From positions 9,541 through 73,540 of the forward strand of contig JBEDUI010000154.1 in the NCBI GenBank assembly GCA_040414495.1: a stretch of DNA of 64,000 nucleotides, written 5' to 3'. A program made the position numbers and the translations under genes. This document shows, piece after piece, positions 42,870-51,169 of the stretch. The stretch's first letter is position 1. Each line of letters starts with the position of its first letter. Below the pieces are notes generated by a model. It did not search any database. It saw nothing but the letters and a program-made list of their open reading frames with translations, and was not told the DNA's origin. Source of the stretch: DATAVB01 sp040414495 (lineage in GTDB: Bacteria; Actinomycetota; Actinomycetes; Mycobacteriales; QHCD01).

Positions 42870-43748
42870 TTACGCCCGCAGGGACGCGAGCGCGGCCGCG
42901 ATTGTGTCGGCAATCGGTGTGGTCGGCCGGCCGATGAGCCGCGACAGGTCCCCCGGTGTGTCGGCCAACACGCCCCGATTGATGGCGTCGTCGACGTCGA
43001 CGAGAATCTCTGCGAGCGTCTGCGGCAACCCAACGCCGGTAAGCACGTCCTGCTGTTCCTGCGGCGTGATGTAGGTGTGAACGACCTTCGTTCCGCTCTG
43101 GCGCGTCACCTCTTCGGCGAACTCATCGAACGTCCAGGCAGCGTCGCCGCCCAGCTCGTACGCCGTGTTCAGATGTCCGTTGGTACTCATCACAAGCGCG
43201 GCGGCCGCGGCGTAGTCGATACGAGGCGCCGTCGCGATGCGGCTGTCGGCGGCGACGCTGTTGATGATGGCGCCACGCTCGAGGATGCCGGCCAGGTCAT
43301 CGGTGAACATGGGGGCGTCCGTGTACCAGTTGTTGCGCAGGAATGTGTAGGGCAGGCCAGAGTCGAGGATCAACTGCTCGGTCGCGCGGTGCTCGTCGGC
43401 GAGCCGGAAATCGGCCTTCGGTCCGCCGAACGCACCGACGTAGGCCAACTGCGCGACCCCGGCCGCAGCAGCGGCGTCGATGACCGTCGCGTGTTGCGTC
43501 GCACGCCGGCCGATGTCGGTGCCAGAGATCAGCAGCACCCGGTCCTGCGGTCTGAACGCCCCGGCGAATGTCTCCGGCCGGTCGTAGTCGGCGATGTGCA
43601 GGTCGAGCCCGCGCGCCGCCAGATCCGCGGCCCGCTCTCGGTCGCGGGCGACAGCGGTGATCTGCTCAGCCGGTACGTCCGCGGCCAGCAGGTCGTCGAT
43701 GATCAGGCGGCCGAGTCGGCCGGTGGCTCCGGTGATGACGATGCTCAT
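42870..43748 (-). CDS. NmrA/QorB-type NAD(P)H-binding oxidoreductase
   Basis: The 292-residue protein is an atypical SDR of the NmrA type, close to E. coli YtfG (QorB, a quinone reductase). It has ITGATGRLGRLIIDDLL for the cofactor, YVGAFGGPKADFRLADEHRATEQLILDSGLPYTFLRNNWYTD, and RIDYAAAAALV. The divergent neighbour is an HxlR regulator, an arrangement known for ytfG/ytfH (qorB/qorR). Expression is therefore probably controlled by that regulator in answer to electrophile or quinone stress. Confidence 0.88.
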   Translation of the reverse strand: MSIVITGATGRLGRLIIDDLLAADVPAEQITAVARDRERAADLAARGLDLHIADYDRPETFAGAFRPQDRVLLISGTDIGRRATQHATVIDAAAAAGVAQLAYVGAFGGPKADFRLADEHRATEQLILDSGLPYTFLRNNWYTDAPMFTDDLAGILERGAIINSVAADSRIATAPRIDYAAAAALVMSTNGHLNTAYELGGDAAWTFDEFAEEVTRQSGTKVVHTYITPQEQQDVLTGVGLPQTLAEILVDVDDAINRGVLADTPGDLSRLIGRPTTPIADTIAAALASLRA

Positions 43749-43823
43749 GAAACGCGGTTCTCCTCATGGGTTCGTGGCTCTGCTATCGCCACTCACGCTA
43801 TTGCGTGTACATGCCTCGGCGTA

Positions 43824-43848
43824 AGTACCCACTTGTACGTAAGGTACT
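43824..43848. promoter_or_regulatory. Candidate operator for the HxlR-family regulator
   Basis: AGTACC and GGTACT form an inverted repeat 13 bp apart within the 103-bp region between the divergent QorB-like and HxlR genes. Extra TGTAC/GTACG copies are nearby (43806 and 43834). HxlR proteins bind such repeats as dimers. Confidence 0.5.
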
Positions 43849-43851
43849 GGC

Positions 43852-44268
43852 ATGAACGTAAGCGAGAACTCGGCCAGCGTCCGTTCCGGGCCGCGGCTCA
43901 AGGCGCTGGAGCCGAACGTCCACCGAGCGGACTGCCCGTCCCGGCTGGTGCTCGAGCACGTCACGAGTCGATGGGGCGTACTGGTGCTGGCTTCGCTGCT
44001 GGAGCGCTCGTACCGGTTCAGCGAGTTGCGTCGCCAGGTCGGCGGTGTAAGCGAGAAAATGCTGGCCCAGACACTGCAGGTCCTGGAACGCGACGGCTTC
44101 GTGCACCGCGACGCCAAGCCGGTTATCCCGCCACACGTGGACTATTCGCTGACGCCGATGGGCCGCCAGGCAGCCGAGCAAGTGTGGGCGCTGGCCCGCT
44201 GGGTCGAAGGCACGTTGGACGATGTCATGGCGGCGCGCGAGACGTACGACGGCAAGCGCGACGCCTGA
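43852..44268 (+). CDS. HxlR family transcriptional regulator
   Basis: The 138-residue protein is a winged-helix HxlR regulator: SRLVLEHVTSRWGVLVLASLLERSYRFSELRRQVGGVSEKMLAQTLQVLERDGFVHRD is the classic HTH region, followed by VDYSLTPMGRQ in the wing. A cysteine at residue 28 (RADCPSR), just before the first helix, is the site of thiol oxidation in redox-sensing members such as HypR and QorR. It is divergent from the QorB-like reductase gene and likely represses it until stress. Confidence 0.92.
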   Translation: MNVSENSASVRSGPRLKALEPNVHRADCPSRLVLEHVTSRWGVLVLASLLERSYRFSELRRQVGGVSEKMLAQTLQVLERDGFVHRDAKPVIPPHVDYSLTPMGRQAAEQVWALARWVEGTLDDVMAARETYDGKRDA

Positions 44269-44348
44269 TCCGTAGCGGTTCGCCGCCAACGCGGCGCTTG
44301 TGCCGAGCCCGCTGGCAGCCGGCAGATTTGATCGGAGAGGATCTAAGC

Positions 44349-45086
44349 ATGCCTGCTGACGCCCCCACCATCCTCGCCACGTCCATGGGTTTCTTCCCGA
44401 GCGGCCGCAACGCCTGGGATCTGCGCCCGGGGCCGATTTTCGACCACGGTTTCAAGCTCGCTGGCAATCCGGAGCGGCCGAAGCTGTGCTACATCGGCAC
44501 CGCCACGGGCGACCATCCGTTGATGATCAATGGCTTTTACGGCGCGTTCGCCGGTCGGAATGTGCAGACCTCGCACCTCACGCTGTTCCTGATGCCGAAT
44601 GTGGACGACATGCGGGCCCACCTGCTGGCCCAAGACATGATCTGGGTGAACGGCGGATCAACCGCGAACCTGCTTGCGTTGTGGCGTCTACACGGTCTGG
44701 ACGAGATTCTGCGCGAATGCTGGGAGGCTGGAATCGTGCTCGGTGGCGTGTCCGCCGGCTCGATCTGCTGGCATTCCTCGGGCACGACCGACTCGTTCGG
44801 TCCGACACTGCAGCCGATCACCAACAGCCTGGGTTTCCTCCCGTACTCCAACGGCGTGCATTACGACGCCGAGGATCAGCGACGCCCGCTGTTCCACAAG
44901 CTGATCGGTGAGGGGTCGCTGCCAGACGGGTACGCCACCGACAATGGCGTCGGCATTCACTATCGAGGAACGGAGTTCGTGGAGGCGGTCAGCGACCGGG
45001 ACAACGTCGCGGCGTACCGGGTGCAGCGCAACGAGGACGGCACCGTGACCGAGACCCGGATCGAGCCGGTCCGGCTGCCGGCCTGA
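44349..45086 (+). CDS. Peptidase E-like protein (family S51)
   Basis: The 245-residue protein has the class I glutaminase-like fold of dipeptidase E/cyanophycinase. The nucleophile elbow is GGVSAGSICW (Ser135), preceded by DMIWVNGGSTANLLALWR, and the histidine in LPYSNGVHYD is in the expected area. Family members cleave Asp-X dipeptides. The ATG at 44349 has GGAGAGG 8 nt upstream. It is a single gene between the HxlR regulator and the MMPL remnant. Confidence 0.88.
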   Translation: MPADAPTILATSMGFFPSGRNAWDLRPGPIFDHGFKLAGNPERPKLCYIGTATGDHPLMINGFYGAFAGRNVQTSHLTLFLMPNVDDMRAHLLAQDMIWVNGGSTANLLALWRLHGLDEILRECWEAGIVLGGVSAGSICWHSSGTTDSFGPTLQPITNSLGFLPYSNGVHYDAEDQRRPLFHKLIGEGSLPDGYATDNGVGIHYRGTEFVEAVSDRDNVAAYRVQRNEDGTVTETRIEPVRLPA

Positions 45087-45144
45087 CCGGTCGGGCGCTG
45101 GGCGCGGCCGCGCCCAGCGACGTCGGCCCGAAGCAGTCGCCGGG

Positions 45145-45594
45145 TCAGCGGGCGACTCGCGCGAGGCCGGACTCGGCGACCGGATCGGGTTGGCGGGCCA
45201 GCGCACTTGGCCACCACATCCACCGGCCCACGTCGATGGCGAGCGCCGGGACGAGGATCGACCGGACAACGAACGTATCGAGCAGAACGCCTACGCCGAC
45301 GGCGAATCCGACCTCTACCAGTTGCACCAACGGCAACGTCGCGAGCGCACCGGTGGTAGACGATGACCGCGGTCAACGTGTCCGACGAGCTGAATTTCCG
45401 TTGCAGATCGACCACTTTGGTCGACTCCGCGTCACCGGGTAGGTACGAGGCGGCGTCGTTCTTCTCGACGCCCGACAGCCTCGACGACAGCGGGAACAAC
45501 AGCACCGCGACGACGATCCAGAACACGAGCAGACACACCAGCGCGCCCGGCGATCGGCCGGCAGGGTGACGAGCTTGCGTAGCGTGGCCACCAT
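45145..45594 (-). pseudogene. Remnant of an MMPL-family transporter gene
   Basis: Two parts of an MMPL protein survive in different frames. The 5' part (about 45594-45350) encodes an N-terminal segment: MVATLRKLVTLPADR, then after a frameshift VVAVLLFPLSSRLSGVEKND and TKVVDLQRKFSSSDTLTAVIVYHR. The 3' part (to 45145) encodes the C-terminal segment LPLVQLVEVGFAVGVGVLLDTFVVRS ending in WWPSALAR. Everything between, several hundred codons including most membrane helices, is missing. With two frame breaks it cannot make a transporter. Confidence 0.85.
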
Positions 45595-45684
45595 CGCAGG
45601 CTAACCAGCTTGGTTGTGGCGCCCGCGACCGGAATATCGCGCCATAGCGACGGCAGCTAGAACCGGCGGACGTAGGGTGGAATC

Positions 45685-46335
45685 GTGAGCGACATCGAGA
45701 TCATCACCACGACCGGACTCGTACCGTACGAAGAGGCGTGGGAACGCCAGCGTCAGCTGCATGCGGCTCGGGTTGCCGGCGACATACCGGACACGATTCT
45801 GCTGCTCGAGCACGAGCCGGTCTACACCGCCACCAGGCGCACCCAGCCGTGGGCCATGCCGAATGACGGCACGCCGGTCGTGCAGACCGATCGTGGCGGT
45901 GACATCACCTGGCACGGTCCGGGCCAGCTGGTGGGCTACCCGATCGTGGCGCTGCCCGGGCGGCGGGACGTGGTCGCTTATGTGCGGCGGATGGAAGCGA
46001 TGCTGATGTCGGTCTGCACCGAGTTCGGCGTGGCGACGCAGCGGATCAAGCCCCGCAGCGGCGTGTGGGTGCGCGGCGGCGGTCCGGACCGCAAGGTGGC
46101 CGCGCTTGGGCTGCGGGTCAGCCGCGGCGTCGCGATGCACGGCTTCGCGCTCAACGCCAACCCGGACCTGCGGGCGTTCGATCTCATTGCGCCCTGTGGC
46201 TACACCGATGTCGGAGCAACGTCGCTGAGCAAGGAACTCGGTCGCGATGTCACGGTTGCCGACGTGATTCCGGTGGTGCAGCGGCACCTGGCCGAATTGG
46301 TCACCCTCGCCGCGCCGGAGTCGCTGGCGGTCTGA
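45685..46335 (+). CDS. lipB: Octanoyl-ACP:protein N-octanoyltransferase
   Basis: LipB moves octanoate from acyl carrier protein to lipoyl domains, the first step of lipoate assembly. The 216-residue product has LLLEHEPVYTATRR, TDRGGDITWHGPGQLVGYPI, and both catalytic residues: K137 in RKVAALGLRVSRGVAMHG and C171 in LIAPCGYTDVGATSL. The GTG start at 45685 fits the family length. Its acceptors here include SucB. Unlike in mycobacteria, lipA is about 10.5 kb away, separated by inserted genes. A tandem repeat begins right at its stop codon. Confidence 0.95.
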   Translation: MSDIEIITTTGLVPYEEAWERQRQLHAARVAGDIPDTILLLEHEPVYTATRRTQPWAMPNDGTPVVQTDRGGDITWHGPGQLVGYPIVALPGRRDVVAYVRRMEAMLMSVCTEFGVATQRIKPRSGVWVRGGGPDRKVAALGLRVSRGVAMHGFALNANPDLRAFDLIAPCGYTDVGATSLSKELGRDVTVADVIPVVQRHLAELVTLAAPESLAV

Positions 46336-46520
46336 GCCGCGCGGTTGGAGATCGCCCTGGTCTGAGGCGCGCGGCTGAAGATCGCCGCCCTGGTCTGGAG
46401 GCGCGCGGCTGAAGATCGCCCTGGCCTGGAGCCGCGCGGCTGAAGATCGCCGCCCTGGTCTGGAGGCGCGCGGCTGGAGATCGCCCTGGCCTGGAGCCGT
46501 GCGGTTCGAGATCGCCGTCG
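46332..46520. repeat. 30-34-bp tandem repeat, six copies, abutting lipB
   Basis: Six units of 30-34 bp follow the pattern TCTGGAGSCGCGCGGCTGAAG-ATCGCC(GCC)CTGG. Length varies by an optional GCC triplet. The first unit overlaps the lipB stop codon. Confidence 0.9.
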
Positions 46521-46549
46521 GTCTGGTCCGCGTGCTGGATAACGGTCGG

Positions 46550-46680
46550 GATAGCTGCGCGGCTTGGTCGCACACCGAGTTGTGTCACACGACCCGCGCC
46601 GGTCCGGACACGGGTTGCCGGAGTAGCTGTGCGACTTGGCTGCTGCCGAGTTGTGTCACGCTACCCACGCCGGCGGAGCA
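46550..46680. repeat. Imperfect direct repeat of about 50-60 bp, two copies
   Basis: Two blocks, about 46553-46611 and 46625-46675, share an AGCTGYGCGRCTTGG start and the core CCGAGTTGTGTCACRC followed by ACCCRCGCCGG. No gene is supported in 46521-46840. Confidence 0.7.
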
Positions 46681-46732
46681 CGTCATACGGGCGTGGGCTC
46701 GCGTGGCAGCGCGACATGGATGGCTGCGTCGC

Positions 46733-46858
46733 TGGGGACTCGACCAGCGAGAGCGCAGCAGACCGAAGACGAATTCCTTCCACTACATAGCCAGGGACTC
46801 GACGGGCGAGCGCAGCACAGCGAAGACGCGTTCCGCCCACTACGTAGCTGGGACCTCG
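46733..46858. repeat. ~62-bp direct repeat overlapping the 3' end of the histidine kinase gene
   Basis: Two imperfect copies (about 46733-46797 and 46796-46858) share GGGACTCGAC...GCGAGCGCAGCA...CCGAAGACG and end in CCACTACRTAGC. The second copy carries the kinase stop codon at 46840, and the first repeats it outside the gene. Confidence 0.75.
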
Positions 46859-48294
46859 ACCGGTTGGACCAGCGGCAGCCGGATTTGGAACGTCGTATTT
46901 CCCGGACGCGATTCGACCCGGATATCGCCGTGGTGTTTCTTCACCACGATCCGCCACGAGATATCCAAACCCAGGCCCGTTCCACGCCCGACCTCTTTGG
47001 TCGAGAAAAACGGTTCGAAGATCCGGTCCTGAATATCGGCCGGGATTCCCGAGCCGGTATCGGAAATCTCAATCAGCGCGTCGCCATCTTCCCGCTTGGT
47101 GCAGATCGTGATCGTGCCGACGCCGTTCATCGCGTCGATGGCGTTGTCGATCAGATTGGTCCACACCTGGTTGAGCTCGGCGGCGTAGACATCCATGTCC
47201 GGCAGCGACCGGTCGTAGTCGGTCGCCACCTTGATCTTGTCGCCGATCTTGTGCCCCAGCATCGCAACCGTTGCGTCAAGCAACTCATGGATATCGACGT
47301 GCTGCTGCGGTGCCCGATCCATCTGCGAGTACTGCCGGGCCGAGCCGAGCAGCCCGCTGATCCGGGTCGCCGCGTCGCCGATCTCGCCCAGCAGCGTCTG
47401 GGTCTCCACGGTGTACCCGAGCCACCCCATCGCCGAGGGCAGATTGCCCTCCCCCACCGCGTCGGCGACCTCGTCGGCCCACTCGATGTCCAACCCGCCC
47501 GCGACCAGAACCGCCGCCAACTCGCCCGACCCGGCGATCCGGTGATCGTCGAGCCAGTCAGCCATCTCGTCCTCGGCGTCGTTGACCTCCAACGGCGACC
47601 GGCGCGGCACGTGCTTCATCCGCTCCACCGCCGCGTCCTGGATCCCGACCAACGCCTGCAACTGCTCGCCCCGCAGCTTGCCGGCCGAGAGCGCCGCCAG
47701 CTTGCCCCGCATCTTGGACAACCGCTCGGACAACGCGTCGCTGGCCCGCACTACCGCCGCGGCCGGATTGTTCAGCTCGTGGGTCAGCCCGGCGGTGAGC
47801 GAGCCGAGCGCCATCAGCCGTTCCCGTTCGGCCACCGCGCTGCTGGACCGCATCATCGTGGTGAAGACCGAGGTCACCAGGTGCATGCCCATCGGGAACC
47901 ACTCGCGCACCGTCGTGCCGAACTCGGCCGTCGGCACCAGGAACATCCGAACCTCGGTGACCGCGCGCATGCTGTTGGCATACGGCGCCGTCTCGTTGTC
48001 GACGTCGAACAGCGCCTGCACCCCACCGCCGTACACACCGCGCTGGTCGGACCGGGTGATCGCGACCTCGCCGCCGCCGCGGACGGTCCGGCTCATCGCG
48101 AGCGTGCCCTCGAGCAGGACGAAGAAGCAGGTCCCCGGATCACCCTCGCGGTAGATCGTCTCTTCGGCTTCGAATCGCTCGATATAGCCATGCTCGGAAA
48201 GCCAATTCAGCTGGGAATCGTCGAGCGTTTCGAAGAGAAAAAGGGTACGCAATTCCTCGGGGCTGACCCGGGCGTCTTCAATCTGTGACATCAC
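46840..48294 (-). CDS. Cyclic-nucleotide-binding-domain sensor histidine kinase
   Basis: The 484-residue soluble kinase has no membrane segment. Residues about 15-135 form a CRP/CAP-like cyclic-nucleotide-binding domain (EETIYREGDPGTCFFVLLEGTLAM). The phospho-acceptor box ALGSLTAGLTHELNNPAAA has His172, and an unusually long helical insert (about 185-310) leads to the ATPase domain with NQVWTNLIDNAIDAMN, SDTGSGIP and GRGTGLGLDIS. The receiver-thioredoxin reductase gene lies 9 bp upstream on the same strand and is transcribed first, so both form one operon and probably one signalling pair. The ligand could be cAMP or another small molecule. Confidence 0.92.
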   Translation of the reverse strand: MMSQIEDARVSPEELRTLFLFETLDDSQLNWLSEHGYIERFEAEETIYREGDPGTCFFVLLEGTLAMSRTVRGGGEVAITRSDQRGVYGGGVQALFDVDNETAPYANSMRAVTEVRMFLVPTAEFGTTVREWFPMGMHLVTSVFTTMMRSSSAVAERERLMALGSLTAGLTHELNNPAAAVVRASDALSERLSKMRGKLAALSAGKLRGEQLQALVGIQDAAVERMKHVPRRSPLEVNDAEDEMADWLDDHRIAGSGELAAVLVAGGLDIEWADEVADAVGEGNLPSAMGWLGYTVETQTLLGEIGDAATRISGLLGSARQYSQMDRAPQQHVDIHELLDATVAMLGHKIGDKIKVATDYDRSLPDMDVYAAELNQVWTNLIDNAIDAMNGVGTITICTKREDGDALIEISDTGSGIPADIQDRIFEPFFSTKEVGRGTGLGLDISWRIVVKKHHGDIRVESRPGNTTFQIRLPLVQPVEVPAT

Positions 48295-48303
48295 GCCGCC
48301 TTC

Positions 48304-49959
48304 CTACGAAGCAAGGTAGCGGTGCGCGAGTGCCACCGCCATCGCCCCGTCGCCTACGGCCGAGGCGACCCGTTTGATGGATTCGGCCCTGGCATCACCG
48401 GCCACGAAAACACCGGGGACGTTGGTTTCCAGGTGATACGGCGGCCGCTCCAACGTCCAGCCGCGCGGCGGCCGGCCGTCACTACCCAGATCCGGTCCGG
48501 CGAGTACGAACCCAAGCTCGTCCCGTTCGATCACGCCATCGAGCCAGTCGGTGTGCGGAGCGGCCCCGATGAAGACGAACAGGTGCTCGGTCTGCACGGT
48601 CCGCTTCTCGCCGGTGTCGTTCTGCCGCAACTGCAGCCGTTCCAGGTGCCCATCGCCCTCGGCGCCGGCGACCTCCGTGCACGGCTGCACCGTGATGTTG
48701 TCGATGCCGGCGATCTGCTCGATCAGGTAGTGCGACATCGAGTTCCGCAGGTCCTTGCCGCGCACCAGGATGTGTACGTGGCGGGCGTGCTGGGCGAAGA
48801 ACACCGCCGCCTGGCCGGCCGAATTCGCCCCGCCGACGATGTAGACCTCCTGGCCGTCACAACCGCTGGCCTCGGTCGACGCGGCGCCGTAATAGACACC
48901 CGACCCGACGAAATCGTCCAATCCGGGTGCGTCCAGCCGGCGGTACGAGACGCCGGTGGCCAGGATGACCGTGTGGGCGGCGATCTCGCTGGAGTCGCCG
49001 AAGCGCACGACCCGGGCCGACCCGCGGGCCTCCAGGCCCACCACCTCGCGGGTCGTCAGCAGCTCCGCCCCGAAGCGGACCGCCTGCCGGCGGGCCCGTT
49101 CGGCCAGCTGCCCACCGGACACGCCGTCGGGAAAGCCGAGATAATTCTCGATCCGCGAACTCTGCCCGGCCTGCCCGCCGGTGACCTGCCGCTCGACCAG
49201 GACCGTACGCAGTCCCTCGGACGCCCCGTACACGGCCGCACCCAGACCGGCCGGCCCACCGCCGACCACGACCAGGTCGTAGAAGTCCTCCGCCGGCGTC
49301 GTCGAGAGCCCGCAGGCCGCCGCGAGCTCGGCGTCGGTCGGCGCGGAGAGCGTCGAGCCGTCGGCCAGGATGACCAACGGCAGCGTCTGCGGGTCGGCGT
49401 CGGCGGCTTGCACCAGCGCCGCCCCCTCGGCGTCGTCGACCAGGTACCAGCGGTACGGCAGCTGGTTGCGGGCCACGAAGTCCCGTACCTCGTACGACCG
49501 GGCCGACCACCGGTGACCCACGATCCGCAGACACGTAACCTCGCGCCGCTCGGTGTGCAGCCAGGCGTCCAGCTGCGCGTCGATCACCGGGTACAGCTTC
49601 TCCTCCGGCGGCTCCCACGGCTTGAGCAGGTAGTGGTCGAGGTCGACCACGTTGATGGCCGCGATCGCGGCATCGGTGTCGGCGTACGCGGTCAGCAGCA
49701 GCCGGCGCGCGTACGGGTACAGGTCCATCGCCGATTCGAGGAATTCGGTACCCGACATCCCGGGCATCCGCTGGTCGGCCAGCAGCACCGCGACGTCGTC
49801 GCCGCGCAGCCGCATCTCGCGCAGCGCCTCCAGGGCCTGTTCCCCGGATTCGGCCCGCACAATCCGGTACTCGTCGCTGTATTGCCGGCGCAGGTCCCGG
49901 GCCACCGCGCGGGAGACACCCGGGTCGTCGTCGACACTCAAGATCGCTGGTTTACTCAC
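48304..49959 (-). CDS. Fused response-regulator receiver / thioredoxin reductase-like flavoprotein
   Basis: The 551-residue protein has three parts. Residues 1-125 are a receiver with acidic pocket SVDDDPG, phospho-acceptor D62 in LLADQRMPG and K113 in LLKPWEP. Residues about 140-220 look like a glutaredoxin/thioredoxin fold without a CxxC pair. Residues 226-551 are a thioredoxin-reductase-type FAD/NAD(P)H domain (VVVGGGPAGLGAAVYGASEGL, then VYIVGGANSAGQAA, and VPGVFVAGDARAESIKRVASAVGDGA). The usual redox CxxC of bacterial thioredoxin reductase is replaced by a stretch GVYYGAASTEASGCDG with one cysteine. It is followed by the histidine kinase gene. Phosphorylation may control electron transfer, but the electron acceptor is unknown. 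Confidence 0.92.
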   Translation of the reverse strand: MSKPAILSVDDDPGVSRAVARDLRRQYSDEYRIVRAESGEQALEALREMRLRGDDVAVLLADQRMPGMSGTEFLESAMDLYPYARRLLLTAYADTDAAIAAINVVDLDHYLLKPWEPPEEKLYPVIDAQLDAWLHTERREVTCLRIVGHRWSARSYEVRDFVARNQLPYRWYLVDDAEGAALVQAADADPQTLPLVILADGSTLSAPTDAELAAACGLSTTPAEDFYDLVVVGGGPAGLGAAVYGASEGLRTVLVERQVTGGQAGQSSRIENYLGFPDGVSGGQLAERARRQAVRFGAELLTTREVVGLEARGSARVVRFGDSSEIAAHTVILATGVSYRRLDAPGLDDFVGSGVYYGAASTEASGCDGQEVYIVGGANSAGQAAVFFAQHARHVHILVRGKDLRNSMSHYLIEQIAGIDNITVQPCTEVAGAEGDGHLERLQLRQNDTGEKRTVQTEHLFVFIGAAPHTDWLDGVIERDELGFVLAGPDLGSDGRPPRGWTLERPPYHLETNVPGVFVAGDARAESIKRVASAVGDGAMAVALAHRYLAS

Positions 49960-50080
49960 TATTTTTTCGCCTTAGCCACCGACGCAGTATCCAACAGCGG
50001 ACCGCCGACTCCGCAAGCATTGCGCTGATCGGGAAACCGCCTATCCGGTGCGCCGCTCGGGCGCTGTACTCAAACCGGAC

Positions 50081-51169
50081 TCACAATCCAGCGATCAGGC
50101 GTCGTACGAGGTCAGCCGCCGCGGCCGGGTCGAGTTCGAGTGCCGCCTCGGCCACCGTGATCTCGGCCATGGAGAATCCCGGCACCAACCCGTCCCGCCA
50201 GCCGAACGCCACCGCCACCTTGGCTGACTCGGCCAGCCGCAGCGCCGCCTCGTTCAACGCCGCCGCCGGGTACGGCAGCCACAGCTGGAACTGGTGCGTA
50301 TGCGGCGGGGCCGGGTGAACCCGCGCTCCCGACACGTCGGCCAAGGCGGCCGCGACCAGACGGGCGTGCCGGACGTAGGTCGGCAACCGCGGCAGCACCT
50401 CGCTCAGCCCGGTCGCCGCGGCCAACGCGGCCGGCCACTGCGCGAACAGCATGCCGCCGTACCGCTGCCGCCAGACCCGGGCGTACTCGATCAGCTCGAC
50501 CGGCCCGACGAGCGCGGCCCCGGAAATCCCGCCGAGCGATTTGTAGAACGAGACGTACGTACTGTCGGCCAGCGCGGCGATCTCGGCCAACGTATGTCCT
50601 AAGTGGACCGTCGATTCCCAGAGCCGAGCGCCATCGAGGTGTACCCGGATGCCGGCGCCATGAGCGGCCGAGGTGACCGCCACCAGCTCGTCCCAGGTGG
50701 GCAGTACGAACCCGGCATCGCGCAGCGGCAATTCCAACGCCAACGTGCCGATCGGTTCGGGCAGCGCCGCCACCTCGTCTGCGGTCGGGTTACGCGGCTC
50801 GGTCGTGGTCACGATCGCCCGCAGACCGGACAGCACGGCGTAGGCGTCGCGTTCGTGGACGAGCAGGTGGGCCAGCGGGTGCACCCCGACCGCGGCCGAG
50901 CCGGTCCGCTCCGCGCCGTACCGCAGCGCCAGCTGCTGGGCCATCGTGCCGGTCGGTACGAACAGGGCGGCCGGTGCGCCGAGCAGCTCGGCCACCTGCG
51001 ATTCCACCGCGGTCACGACCCCGCCGGTCCCGTAGAAATCCGGCAGCACATCCGAAGACACGCCCTCAGCCAGGGAAGCCAGCCGGTCGGCCACCGAAAG
51101 CGGGCGTACGCCGGACAGGATCTGTGTGCTGCCGGCCAGCGCGGCCTGCCACCGCGCCCGATCGCTCAC
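50081..51169 (-). CDS. Low-specificity threonine aldolase-type PLP enzyme
   Basis: The 362-residue fold-type I PLP protein resembles L-threonine aldolase (beta-eliminating lyase group), which splits threonine to glycine and acetaldehyde. It has VPTGTMAQQLALR for the cofactor phosphate, IRVHLDGARLWES with the PLP aspartate, and the Schiff-base lysine in VSFYKSLGGISGA. The start overlaps the stop of the upstream oxidoreductase gene by 4 bp (ATGA), so the two are coupled. The stop is followed by a gap to the receiver-TrxR gene. Confidence 0.88.
   Translation of the reverse strand: MSDRARWQAALAGSTQILSGVRPLSVADRLASLAEGVSSDVLPDFYGTGGVVTAVESQVAELLGAPAALFVPTGTMAQQLALRYGAERTGSAAVGVHPLAHLLVHERDAYAVLSGLRAIVTTTEPRNPTADEVAALPEPIGTLALELPLRDAGFVLPTWDELVAVTSAAHGAGIRVHLDGARLWESTVHLGHTLAEIAALADSTYVSFYKSLGGISGAALVGPVELIEYARVWRQRYGGMLFAQWPAALAAATGLSEVLPRLPTYVRHARLVAAALADVSGARVHPAPPHTHQFQLWLPYPAAALNEAALRLAESAKVAVAFGWRDGLVPGFSMAEITVAEAALELDPAAAADLVRRLIAGL

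Noticed and set aside
42429..45086. An 885-codon open frame on the plus strand
   Set aside because: It runs antisense through the QorB-like gene and out of frame across the HxlR regulator. Only the last 245 codons, which are peptidase E, are real.
46661..46957. Small minus-strand gene downstream of the histidine kinase
   Set aside because: Its sequence is made by the direct repeat and overlaps the kinase 3' end in another frame, with no start signal.
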